Shown piece after piece: positions 1-6,955 of a stretch of DNA of 14,296 nt. This DNA is from Bog-756 sp049521915 (GTDB lineage: Bacteria; Actinomycetota; Acidimicrobiia; Acidimicrobiales; RAAP-2), in the NCBI GenBank assembly GCA_049521915.1, contig JBEKOI010000079.1, forward strand, positions 1 through 14,296. Direction: 5' to 3'. Made by a program: the position numbers and the translations under genes. Each line of letters opens with the position of its first letter. Position 1 is the first letter of the stretch. The notes under the pieces were generated by a model. That model saw nothing but the letters and a program-made list of their open reading frames with translations. It searched no databases and had not been told where the DNA came from.

Positions 1-148
1 GACCGAGATAGACACGCAGTTCCCACACCCCTGGACTGCGCTTTCGAATGCTGCCGGCCATGGTGCCCCTCGACTTGTTGGGTTGGCTGTTGGGTTTTAC
101 CCTAACACCGACATATCGTCGAGGCTCAATGCTCTGAACTGGACTTTC

Positions 149-224
149 TGGAGCCGGCGGTGGGAATCGAACCCACGACCTGACGATTACAAGTCGTCTG
201 CGCTACCAACTGCGCCACACCGGC
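149..224 (-). tRNA. tRNA-Thr, anticodon UGU
   Basis: Read on the minus strand, this is a complete 76-base cloverleaf. The 7-bp acceptor stem pairs GCCGGTG with CGCCGGC (one G-U pair), the D arm contains AGTTGGTA, the anticodon stem pairs GACGA with TCGTC, and the T arm is GTGGG-TTCGATT-CCCAC. The anticodon loop CTTGTAA puts TGT at positions 34-36, so it decodes ACA and probably other ACN threonine codons. The discriminator base is U, and CCA is encoded in the DNA (149-151 on the plus strand). No integrase or element boundary is visible in the 148 bases beyond its 3' end. Confidence 0.96.
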
Positions 225-442
225 GAGGCTGCCGGGATGTGCCCGGTGCCGATCCCATCCTACGATCGTTTCCCCAGGACCCTGGACGTATGTCTGTGGT
301 CTGCGCCGATGCCGACGGGGCTCCAAATGGAAACGCTTGCTTCTGCATCCGCCGGTTGGCAGGCTGGCGTGTAGTGGCCAACCCTTCTGAACACGGTGGA
401 CGACCGTCAGGTGACCCGGGCGGGAGGGGCGGCGGAATCCCT

Positions 443-943
443 GTGGTGCGAGCGCTTCTTGTCCTCGTCCTCTTTGTGGTGGTCACGGTGCTCGTGCTCA
501 GCGAGATCCATCCCGCGACGACGAAGGCTGCGTCGGGATCGGCATCGGAGTCGACGACGACGACCATCCAGTCGAAACCTGCCCATCACTCGACGACCAC
601 GACCACGACCACGACCCCACCCGGGAATGTGCCCGTGCTGGTGGCCAACGCCTCACGGGTCAACGGGGCCGCCGCCGCGGTCAGCGCCCAGTTGAAGCCG
701 GCCGGCTGGGCGCTCCTGCCGCCAACCAACGCCTCCACCGAGGTGACGGCTTCGCACGTCTACTACGTGGCCGGATTCAAGCCGGAAGCTGATGCCATCG
801 CATCGTCCTTGCAACTGCCGGCCACCTCGGTGGGTCCGTACACCACCGCAGCCCCGATCAGTTCCATCGGCACCGCCGAGGTGGCCGTGGTCGTCGGTCC
901 GGACCTTGCTGACAAGACCAGCGCCTCATCCACTCCAAGTTGA
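443..943 (+). CDS. Membrane-anchored LytR C-terminal domain protein
   Basis: A 166-residue protein. It starts with a membrane anchor (about residues 2-20, Val/Leu-rich, after one Arg), followed by a Ser/Thr-rich linker with a run of eight Thr. A single C-terminal domain (about 63-155) has the LytR_C pattern: a VPVLVANASRVNGAAA opening, a VYYV strand in the middle and a closing VAVVVGPD strand. The domain should lie outside the cell. LytR_C domains occur at the end of LytR-CpsA-Psr wall-polymer ligases and as stand-alone proteins like this one; their role is poorly defined. I chose GTG 443 because third-position GC rises sharply there and the anchor follows directly. GTG 446 or GTG 374 are alternatives; the frame is open back to 83, but the codons upstream look non-coding. 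The gene overlaps otsB by four bases (TTGA). Confidence 0.8.
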   Translation: MVRALLVLVLFVVVTVLVLSEIHPATTKAASGSASESTTTTIQSKPAHHSTTTTTTTTPPGNVPVLVANASRVNGAAAAVSAQLKPAGWALLPPTNASTEVTASHVYYVAGFKPEADAIASSLQLPATSVGPYTTAAPISSIGTAEVAVVVGPDLADKTSASSTPS

Positions 944-1812
944 CCGGCGATGCACCGGCGGCGCCCCGCCCCGCCGCTGATCCGTGGCCGTCGCCTGAGG
1001 TGCGCCGAGCGTTCGCGCCTCTGCTGGAAGATCCGGCGAACTCGGCCATCGTGTCCGATTTCGACGGCACGCTGTCGCCGATTGTCGCCGATCCGGCCGC
1101 AGCCCGAGCGCTCGACGGTGCAGCGGATCTGCTGGCACTCCTGGCCCGCCGATTCGGTGTCGTGGCTGTGGTCTCGGGCCGGCCGGCGTCGTTTCTGGTG
1201 GACCAACTCGCTTCCCCCGATGGGCAACCGGTCGACGCGGATGGCGGATCGACCGGGGTTGCCCACGGCCTCCGCCTGGTCGGCCTGTACGGTCTCGAGT
1301 GGGCGGGCCAGGACGGTGCCATCAACCGCGAGCCGGAGGCCGAGCAGTGGCGCTCGACTGTGGAGGAGGCGGCCCACCGGCTGCGATCAGCGGCCCCTCC
1401 GGGTGTAGTGGTAGAGGGCAAGGGTCTGGCGGTCACCGTCCACTGGCGCCAGGCCCCCCATGCCCAGGAGTGGGCTGTCGGCGCGGTGGCGTCTGAATCG
1501 GAGAGGAGCGGGCTCCGGGCCCATCCTGGCCGGATGTCGATCGAGCTCCGGCCGGCGCTGGCCGTCGACAAGGGATCGGTCACCAGGAGCCTGGTCGAGA
1601 GCTACTCGGCCGCCTGCTACCTCGGTGACGACCTCGGTGATCTCCCCGCCTTCGCAGCCCTGGCCGACCTGACGGCGCGAGTCGGTGTGCCGACGGTCTC
1701 GGTCGCAGTGGTCGACGCTGAGAGCGATCCCGAAGTGATCGAGGCAGCCGATCTCATGGTGTCCGGTCCTGATCAGGCGCTGGCGCTGCTGGAGTGGTTG
1801 GCCGTGTCATGA
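940..1812 (+). CDS. otsB: Trehalose-6-phosphate phosphatase
   Basis: OtsB removes the phosphate from trehalose-6-phosphate to give trehalose, the second step of the OtsA-OtsB pathway, in the cytoplasm. The 290-residue protein has all HAD-phosphatase motifs. Motif I is DFDGTLSPI, with nucleophile Asp40 and acid/base Asp42. Motif II is VVSGRP (78-82), motif III Lys211 in DKGSV, and motif IV GDDLGD (229-234), which binds magnesium. The cap region lies between motifs II and III. The start is TTG 940, overlapping the upstream stop as TTGA. No good Shine-Dalgarno sequence is visible, so translation is probably coupled to the LytR_C gene. GTG 1003 would also keep every motif. Length is close to E. 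coli OtsB and lacks the long N-terminal region of mycobacterial OtsB2. It converges on otsA with a 42-base gap. Confidence 0.93.
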   Translation: MTGDAPAAPRPAADPWPSPEVRRAFAPLLEDPANSAIVSDFDGTLSPIVADPAAARALDGAADLLALLARRFGVVAVVSGRPASFLVDQLASPDGQPVDADGGSTGVAHGLRLVGLYGLEWAGQDGAINREPEAEQWRSTVEEAAHRLRSAAPPGVVVEGKGLAVTVHWRQAPHAQEWAVGAVASESERSGLRAHPGRMSIELRPALAVDKGSVTRSLVESYSAACYLGDDLGDLPAFAALADLTARVGVPTVSVAVVDAESDPEVIEAADLMVSGPDQALALLEWLAVS

Positions 1813-1854
1813 GCGGTCCGCCCGGACGACCCCGGACAGTCGTGGCCGGCCCGG

Positions 1855-3273
1855 TCAGCGTGCCGCGTCGAGCTGGTCGTCCAGCCAGTCGACGGGCTTG
1901 CGGGCGAGGATGAGCTTTTGGAGCTCTCCGGCTCGTGCGGCCCGTTCGTCCCCGTCCATGTCGAGCGACTGGGCCAACACCGCCGCGGTGCCCGATACGT
2001 CGAACGGGTTGAGCTCCAGTGCGGCGGGTTCCAGCTCATCGAAGGCGCCGGCTTCGCGTGACAGGGCCAACACCCCGTGCCGCGTGTTGATCAGCGGTCC
2101 CTCCTTGGCCACGAGATTCAGTCCATCGCGCACCGGGTTGACCATCAGGACGTCGTAGCGGGAGAGCGCGGCGAGGGACCTCTGATAGTCGTCCTCCACC
2201 TCGAGGACGATGGGTGTCCACCCGGGGACCGCCCACTGCCGGTTGATACGGGCCACGGTCGACTCGACCTCGTTCTGGTAGGCGAGATACTCGGGCAGGC
2301 CTTGGCGGGTGGGGTAGGCGAGGGCCACGAACACCACACGTTCCCGGCGGTGCGGTTGGCGCTCGAGCAGCTCCTCGAAGGCCCAGAATCCCCGGAGCAG
2401 GTTCTTCGACAACTCCATCCGATCGACGCGGACGATGACCTGCCGATCTGAACCGCCGATGAGTTCCTCGATGCGGGCCAACTCGCGGGCCACAGCCGGT
2501 TCGGCCGCCGAGGCCCGAAGTCGGTCCGGGTCGGTCGACAGGGGTGAGACGAACGTCGAACCGGGTTCGCTTTCATCCGGACCGAGGAGGTCGAGCCCCC
2601 GCCTGTACGCGGTGGCCCACCGTTCGGTATGGAAGCCACAGGCTCCGAACCCGGCCATGGCCGTCAGTAGCTCGCTGCCCACAGCGGTTGGCAGCATCCG
2701 CAGCACGGACGGGTCGGCAAACGGCGTGTGGCTGAAGTGCGCCGTGCGAAGGTCGGGACGGAGCCGGGCGAGGGCGGAGCCCATCAGGGCCAGGTGATAG
2801 TCCTGGACCAGTACCCGCCCACCCTCGGGAGCGACGTCGGCCACCGTTTGGGCGAACAGCTGGTTGAGTTCCCGATACGCCTCCCATGCCTCCATCCAGC
2901 GGTGGTCGGCCCGGGGCCGGCGGGCGGAGTCGAAGAGGTGGTGGTGGCAGAACCACAAGGTCGCGTTCGACACCACGTTGTAGGCCATGCTGAACATCTC
3001 TGGCTCCGGATCGACCAGCTCGATCCGGAGCCCCACGTCGCCCATCATCCCGGCGGCGGCGGCAACCTTGTCCGCTTCGTCGAGAGCGCAGGCCACCCAG
3101 GTGGCGCCGGTTCCCACCACGATGGGACGGATCGATCCGGCCAACCCACCGCCGGCATTGACAGCCACCGGTCGGCCGTCGTCCAGGCGGAAGGCGAGAG
3201 GTCCCCGGTTGGAGACCATCACGGTATCGGCCAGGAGCCCTTCCCCTTCTTGGCGGGAACCGTCTATGGCCAT
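1855..3273 (-). CDS. otsA: Trehalose-6-phosphate synthase (GT20)
   Basis: OtsA transfers glucose from UDP- or ADP-glucose to glucose-6-phosphate, giving trehalose-6-phosphate, the substrate of OtsB encoded opposite. The 472-residue protein matches GT20 throughout: VSNRGPL near the N-terminus (20-25), a GGGLAG glycine loop (41-46), SNATLWFCHH (102-111), QDYHLAL with Asp158, SHTPF (181-185), the phosphate-binding pair Arg285/Lys290 in DRMELSKN, and the nucleotide-sugar site NPVRDGLNLVAKE (379-391; Asp383, Glu391). The segment after it (VLALSREAGAFDEL, NPFDVSGTAAVL) is also typical. The ATG start is preceded by a -10-like TAGCGT seven bases upstream, suggesting a leaderless transcript. The donor nucleotide cannot be read from the sequence. 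It is divergent from tetR and convergent with otsB, so the two trehalose genes are not one operon. Confidence 0.95.
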   Translation of the reverse strand: MAIDGSRQEGEGLLADTVMVSNRGPLAFRLDDGRPVAVNAGGGLAGSIRPIVVGTGATWVACALDEADKVAAAAGMMGDVGLRIELVDPEPEMFSMAYNVVSNATLWFCHHHLFDSARRPRADHRWMEAWEAYRELNQLFAQTVADVAPEGGRVLVQDYHLALMGSALARLRPDLRTAHFSHTPFADPSVLRMLPTAVGSELLTAMAGFGACGFHTERWATAYRRGLDLLGPDESEPGSTFVSPLSTDPDRLRASAAEPAVARELARIEELIGGSDRQVIVRVDRMELSKNLLRGFWAFEELLERQPHRRERVVFVALAYPTRQGLPEYLAYQNEVESTVARINRQWAVPGWTPIVLEVEDDYQRSLAALSRYDVLMVNPVRDGLNLVAKEGPLINTRHGVLALSREAGAFDELEPAALELNPFDVSGTAAVLAQSLDMDGDERAARAGELQKLILARKPVDWLDDQLDAAR

Positions 3274-3280
3274 GGATGGG

Positions 3281-3286
3281 ACGCTA
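3281..3286 (-). promoter_or_regulatory. -10-like element of otsA (leaderless start)
   Basis: The hexamer TAGCGT on the minus strand lies seven bases before the otsA ATG, so the predicted transcription start falls at or next to the start codon. No Shine-Dalgarno sequence is visible. The -35 region is weak. The same hexamer precedes the acyltransferase GTG near 13240. Confidence 0.45.
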
Positions 3287-3322
3287 CCCGTTGGTTACTC
3301 CAGCCGAACGAGCGCCCCCCAC

Positions 3323-3352
3323 TTGACAAGTTAGTGAGTGAGCACTCACAAT
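3323..3352 (+). promoter_or_regulatory. Promoter of the tetR-MFS operon
   Basis: A consensus -35 TTGACA (3323-3328) is followed, after 18 bases, by CACAAT (3347-3352, four of six consensus bases). The expected start site is about 3359, which is the A of the tetR ATG, so the message is predicted to be leaderless. The operator palindrome lies in the spacer and touches the -10. Confidence 0.7.
3334..3349 (+). promoter_or_regulatory. TetR operator, 16-bp palindrome
   Basis: GTGAGTG and CACTCAC form a perfect 7+7 inverted repeat around the two bases AG. It fills most of the gap between the -35 and -10 elements of the tetR-MFS promoter. That is the expected place for a TetR-family repressor to block RNA polymerase, so autoregulation by the adjacent TetR protein is the natural reading. 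Confidence 0.75.
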
Positions 3353-3358
3353 GGCTCC

Positions 3359-3985
3359 ATGATGGTTCCGAGCCGACAGACCGCCGACGAGCGGCGCACC
3401 GCGGTGCTGGCCGCGGCAATCTCCGAGTTCGCCCGGTCCGGCTATGCCGGGACCTCCACCGAAGCCATCGCCAAGCGGGCAGGGATCTCCCAGCCCTACC
3501 TGTTCCGGCTGTTCGGAACAAAGAAAGACCTGTTTGTGGCTACGTATGACCTGGTGGGCGATCGGATCATCCGTGAGTTGACCTCGGTCAGTGAGGGCCT
3601 CGAAGGTGAAGAGGCGCTCACCGCCATGGGTACCGCCTATGTCGAATTGATGCAGGATCCCGAGCTGCTCCAGGTCCAGCTGCACGGATTCGCGGCGGCC
3701 CCTGGTGATCCGGACATCGCCCGGAGCTGTCGACGCACCTTCGAGGTGTTGGCCGAGGTTGTCTACGCCCGGACCGGTCTGTCCGACGATGAGCTGCGCC
3801 AATTCTTCGCCATGGGGATGCTCATCAACGTGATGTCCGCCATCGATCTCTTGTCCGTTTCCGATGACTGGGCGCAGAATTTGTGCCCGGTGCCAGAAAA
3901 AGCCCAGGCCATCAGGGCCGCAACCCAGGCTCTCGAAGCACAGCACCGTGCCGATCGGGCCGAGAACGCGGAGGTCCCCGCATGA
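3359..3985 (+). CDS. TetR-family repressor of the adjacent MFS pump
   Basis: A 208-residue TetR/AcrR-type regulator. The N-terminal DNA-binding domain runs from RRTAVLAAAISEF through the helix-turn-helix TSTEAIAKRAGISQPYLFRLFGTKKDLF, typical of the family. The C-terminal ligand and dimer domain (about residues 60-190) is mostly helical, with no recognisable ligand signature. I chose ATG 3359 because it sits at the predicted transcription start and after the operator; ATG 3362 is equally possible. An in-frame GTG at 3338 would place the operator inside the coding region and has no ribosome-binding site. Its stop overlaps the MFS start (ATGA), so the two genes form one operon, and the protein probably represses it until a substrate of the pump binds. 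Confidence 0.9.
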   Translation: MMVPSRQTADERRTAVLAAAISEFARSGYAGTSTEAIAKRAGISQPYLFRLFGTKKDLFVATYDLVGDRIIRELTSVSEGLEGEEALTAMGTAYVELMQDPELLQVQLHGFAAAPGDPDIARSCRRTFEVLAEVVYARTGLSDDELRQFFAMGMLINVMSAIDLLSVSDDWAQNLCPVPEKAQAIRAATQALEAQHRADRAENAEVPA

Positions 3986-5832
3986 ACCACTCCCTTTCCA
4001 CGCCTCTCTTTTTGCCTCGGGTATCTAGTGATTACTCACAAACAAACGGCTGGCGGACCGTCCGGGCGGACCGCCGCACCAGTCGTTGGTGGGCCCGAAT
4101 CACCGGACGTCGGTCGTCCCAGCCCACAGGTGCGACCGCGGCGGTTCGGCCGACTGTGACCGGCGCCCTGGACACGCCCACCTCCACTGGAAGGACGGAG
4201 AGGCCGGCGAGGCCGCCCGTGCTCGCCCGCGGCACCGGGAGTGGTCGGAACATCACCCGGACCGCCGCCGGTCCGGATGGCTCCGACCGGCGGGGAGACG
4301 ATCAGGAGGACCGGTCCCGGGTCAGGTCACGGGCCATCTGGGCCATCGTGGTGACCGGCATGGCCCTGTTCATGTCCGGGCTGGACAACCTGGTGGTTTC
4401 GACCGCCTTGCCGGTCATCCGGGTCCACCTCCACGCCGGTCTGTCCGGGCTGGAGTGGACGGTCAACGCCTACACCTTGACGTTCGCCGTCCTCCTGCTC
4501 TCGGCGGCAGCGGTCGGTGAGCGCTTCGGTCGCCGCCGGATCTTCGTCCTCGGAATCGCCCTCTTCACGGTCGCCTCGGCCGCGGCGGCGCTGGCTCCGA
4601 ACATCACCGTGCTGATTGCGGCACGAGCTGTCCAGGGCGCCGGGGGAGCCATGATCATGCCGTTGTCGCTGACATTGCTCAGCGCCGCGGTCCCCCCTGA
4701 GCGGCGCAATGCCGCCCTCGGGATCTGGGGAGCCATCGGGGGCGCCGCAGTGGCCATCGGCCCCCTGGTGGGCGGCGCCGTCACCACCGGATGGTCGTGG
4801 CAGTACATCTTCTGGCTGAACGTGCCGGTGGGTGTGGTGCTGATCCCGCTGGCCTGGTGGAAGCTGTCCGAGTCGCGGGGTCGGCCGTCACGGCTCGATC
4901 TGGTCGGCGTCGGCCTGGTCAGCACGGGGCTATTCGGCGTCGTCCTCGGCCTGGTGAGGGGCAACGCCCACGGTTGGGCCAGCCCCTCGGTGCTGGGCTC
5001 CTTCGTCATCGGTGCGGTGGCATTGGCCGCCTTCACCGCTTGGGAATTGCGGTCGGACCACCCGATGCTCGACATCAGGTTGTTCCGCAACCGCGGGTTC
5101 GCCGCCGTCAACCTGACCGCGTTGCTGTTCAGCTTCGGGATGTTCGGATCCATCTTCTTCCTGACCCAATTCCTTCAGACGGTGCAGGGGCTTTCGCCGT
5201 TGGCTGCGGGAATCCGGGTCCTACCGTGGACGGCCATGGTCATGCTGCTGGCACCGGTGGTCGGCCAGCTGGCCGAACGCTGGGGTGGAAAGCCACTGGT
5301 CGTGACCGGCCTGGTCTTCCAAACAGTGGGCTTGACGTGGCTGGCGGCGATCACCACCCCGTCCACCCCCTACTCCGAGCTGGTAGTGCCCTTTGTGATC
5401 TGCGGCATGGGGATGACCCTCTTCTTCGTCCCTCTCGCATCACTGGTGCTCGGGGTCGTGCCCAAGTCGTTGGAAGGCGTTGCCTCGGGAGCCAACAGCG
5501 CCTTTCGCGAGTTGGGCGGGGTCCTCGGGATCGCTGTGCTCGGCGCCGTCTTCAGCGCCCACGGCAGCTACCGCTCGGGCCAGGACTACGTCAATGGCAT
5601 GACCCCGGCGGTCTTCGCCGGCGCGATCGTCGTGGCCATCGGTGCTGTCGCGGCCCTCGCCATTCCCGGGCGGCGACGGGCGCGGGCACGGCAGGTCGAG
5701 CTCTCAGTCAACTCTGACGATCGCTCGCCGGTGCACGTGCCGGCGCCAGTGCCGGTGCCGGTGCCAGTGCCGGTGCCCCGGGCCCGTCCCGGGTTCCTCT
5801 GCGATCGGGAAAGGGTCCGGACGTCGGCGTAG
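3982..5832 (+). CDS. MFS drug transporter, DHA2 type (14 TM)
   Basis: A 616-residue major facilitator related to EmrB/QacA proton-coupled multidrug exporters. Membrane segments begin near residue 118 (AIWAIVVTGMALFMSGLDNLVV). Motif A-like GERFGRRR and motif C-like AIGPLVGGAVT are clear, and the count of hydrophobic segments fits 14 helices. The start is well supported: GGAGG lies seven bases before an ATG that overlaps the tetR stop as ATGA. This leaves about 117 hydrophilic, Arg/Thr/Ser/Gly-rich residues before the first helix, which is unusual for the family. A GTG at 4219 would give a more normal 537 residues. The C-terminus carries a Val-Pro repeat encoded by a six-base tandem repeat. Regulation is probably by the TetR upstream. 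The substrate cannot be predicted. Confidence 0.9.
   Translation: MNHSLSTPLFLPRVSSDYSQTNGWRTVRADRRTSRWWARITGRRSSQPTGATAAVRPTVTGALDTPTSTGRTERPARPPVLARGTGSGRNITRTAAGPDGSDRRGDDQEDRSRVRSRAIWAIVVTGMALFMSGLDNLVVSTALPVIRVHLHAGLSGLEWTVNAYTLTFAVLLLSAAAVGERFGRRRIFVLGIALFTVASAAAALAPNITVLIAARAVQGAGGAMIMPLSLTLLSAAVPPERRNAALGIWGAIGGAAVAIGPLVGGAVTTGWSWQYIFWLNVPVGVVLIPLAWWKLSESRGRPSRLDLVGVGLVSTGLFGVVLGLVRGNAHGWASPSVLGSFVIGAVALAAFTAWELRSDHPMLDIRLFRNRGFAAVNLTALLFSFGMFGSIFFLTQFLQTVQGLSPLAAGIRVLPWTAMVMLLAPVVGQLAERWGGKPLVVTGLVFQTVGLTWLAAITTPSTPYSELVVPFVICGMGMTLFFVPLASLVLGVVPKSLEGVASGANSAFRELGGVLGIAVLGAVFSAHGSYRSGQDYVNGMTPAVFAGAIVVAIGAVAALAIPGRRRARARQVELSVNSDDRSPVHVPAPVPVPVPVPVPRARPGFLCDRERVRTSA
5732..5778 (+). 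repeat. Six-base tandem repeat coding for Val-Pro units
   Basis: GTGCCG/GTGCCA units follow each other here with few changes and encode the alternating Val-Pro stretch near the C-terminus of the MFS protein. A unit of six bases keeps the frame if copies are gained or lost, so the tail length could vary between strains. Confidence 0.7.
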
Positions 5833-5877
5833 CCAGCACCTGATGCGATCGGCGACAGCGGGAAAGGGGTCCCCGCC

Positions 5878-6684
5878 TCAGTCCGGTGTGATCAGCGGTG
5901 CGCGCACCAGGGCAGCCCGCAGGATGTCGGTGGCTTGGGGTCGGAGCTCGGACAGGGGGCGATTGCGATGGACCCGGACCCCGAGGTCCACCTGGGCGAT
6001 GGACCCGACACCGAAGAGGGTGGCCGCATCGATCAGGAGAGCCAGTTCGACGGCGTACCCGTCGGCCAGGCCGCACTTCTCCAGCACGGAGCGCGGAGCC
6101 GCCGTCTCTCCGGCCAGGGGCTGTTCGATCGGCGACAGAAACGGGAACAGCAGATCGATGATGGGCTTGGCCATGAGCTCGGTGACACGACCTCCCCCAT
6201 CGGGGGCCCCCTGGAGCGGACGTCGGTAGAGGCCCTTGACCAGGGCGAGCGAATCGTCGGCCAACAGCGGCCCGAGAAGCCCGGTCACGAAGTGGGGTTC
6301 GAAATTGGTCACGTCCGCATCGACGAAGACGATGAGGTCACCGTGGCTGGCTTTGAGGGCAGTTCGCATGGCCTGGCCCTTCCCACCGTGGGCGGTGTCG
6401 GAGGGAATGACACGGGCTCCTGCCCCTCGGGCCACCTCCGCAGTCCGATCGACCGAACCGTCGTCCACCACCACCACCTCGTCGACCAGCGGCACGCCTC
6501 CCGCCGAACCGGTGAGCGCCCCGGTGATGGAATGGACGACCGGGCCGACGGTGGCCGCCTCGTTGCGGGCCGGGATGCACACCGAGATGCTCCGGTCTCC
6601 TTTTGCTTCGACGAGCAGGGTGGCGTCGAACTGGGCGTGCGAATACCGGTCCGGCTTCTCACCGGCGGAGTGCTCGATCGGCAT
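5878..6684 (-). CDS. gpgS: Glucosyl-3-phosphoglycerate synthase
   Basis: GpgS joins glucose from an NDP-glucose to 3-phosphoglycerate, giving glucosyl-3-phosphoglycerate. This precursor leads to glucosylglycerate and, in mycobacteria and relatives, to polymethylated glucose polysaccharides. The 268-residue GT-A protein has the opening VCIPARNEAATVGPVV, VVVDDGSVDRT (71-81), GGKGQAM (100-106), the metal-binding DAD at 122-124, YRRPL (153-157), the GGGRVTELMAKP acceptor region (163-174), QPLAGE (188-193), and the C-terminal DLGVRVHRNRPL (233-244), all characteristic of this family. The ATG at 6684 fits the family N-terminus. The frame is open to 6921, but that upstream part contains the SAM riboswitch and promoter of the next gene. 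GTG 6702 is an alternative start. The phosphatase partner gpgP is not in the window. It converges on the MFS gene. Confidence 0.9.
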   Translation of the reverse strand: MPIEHSAGEKPDRYSHAQFDATLLVEAKGDRSISVCIPARNEAATVGPVVHSITGALTGSAGGVPLVDEVVVVDDGSVDRTAEVARGAGARVIPSDTAHGGKGQAMRTALKASHGDLIVFVDADVTNFEPHFVTGLLGPLLADDSLALVKGLYRRPLQGAPDGGGRVTELMAKPIIDLLFPFLSPIEQPLAGETAAPRSVLEKCGLADGYAVELALLIDAATLFGVGSIAQVDLGVRVHRNRPLSELRPQATDILRAALVRAPLITPD

Positions 6685-6795
6685 GACGCCATCATCGCTC
6701 ACCCGGACCCACCGTGTGCGAGCGGATCCTCCGAGTCCCGACGGGCGAAGCACGGTGCCGGAGACCTGTGTCCGTGCCCGGTACCGGTGTCCACA

Positions 6796-6824
6796 TTGAC
6801 GACGGGGCATTCTTCGTCCAAAAT
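6796..6824 (+). promoter_or_regulatory. Promoter of the riboswitch-thrC-cysO operon
   Basis: TTGACG (6796-6801) and CAAAAT (6819-6824) are separated by exactly 17 bases, each close to the vegetative sigma-factor consensus. The predicted start, about 6831, falls on the first bases of the SAM riboswitch, and this agreement supports both calls. Confidence 0.7.
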
Positions 6825-6829
6825 AGAGG

Positions 6830-6948
6830 CCATCATCCAGAGCGACTGAGGGACCGGGCCCAGTGACGTCGCGGCAACCAGCATGTGACTCCGCACTGCC
6901 CAGGCAGATCGGGACCCACACCAGGTGCCAATGCCCGAGCGATGAGGA
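6830..6948 (+). promoter_or_regulatory. SAM-I riboswitch (S-box leader)
   Basis: The conserved S-box blocks are present in order. AGAG (6839-6842) follows the P1 5' strand. P2 pairs GCGAC (6842-6846) with GTCGC (6868-6872) and encloses the kink-turn sequence GAGGGA, then GGGCCC and TGA. GGCAACC (6873-6879) follows, then a variable P3 arm with a CTGCC/GGCAG tip, then AGGTGCCAATGCCC (6923-6936), the distal part of the SAM-binding core. P1 closes TCATC (6833-6837) with GATGA (6941-6945). The last two bases of the P1 3' strand are also the first bases of the GAGGAGA ribosome-binding site of thrC (start GTG 6956), so SAM binding should stabilise P1 and reduce translation. No terminator hairpin follows, so control is probably translational. 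Confidence 0.9.
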
Positions 6949-6955
6949 GATTGAC

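Noticed and set aside
1..148. Possible integration site beyond the tRNA-Thr 3' end
   Set aside because: No integrase and no repeat of the tRNA 3' end elsewhere in the window; the region shows no gene, only a small GGGT-TTT-ACCC palindrome.
83..442. In-frame upstream extension of the LytR_C gene
   Set aside because: It runs antisense through the tRNA-Thr, has mixed third-position bases and no ribosome-binding site; the anchor begins at GTG 443.
591..617. CGACCA repeats coding for the Thr run
   Set aside because: A short simple repeat in a linker; ordinary for actinobacterial exported proteins.
2728..3549. Long plus-strand frame opposite otsA
   Set aside because: Antisense shadow of a well-supported GT20 gene, caused by high GC at third positions; no recognisable motif.
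5858..5876. GCGGG/CCCGC hairpin between the MFS and gpgS stops
   Set aside because: Only five pairs with a nine-base loop and no U-run; could be a weak terminator but not supportable.
6685..6921. N-terminal extension of gpgS on the minus strand
   Set aside because: It covers the SAM riboswitch and promoter of thrC and does not resemble GpgS N-termini.
6863..6955. Extension of the thrC frame upstream of GTG 6956
   Set aside because: These bases form the riboswitch aptamer; the ribosome-binding site points to 6956.
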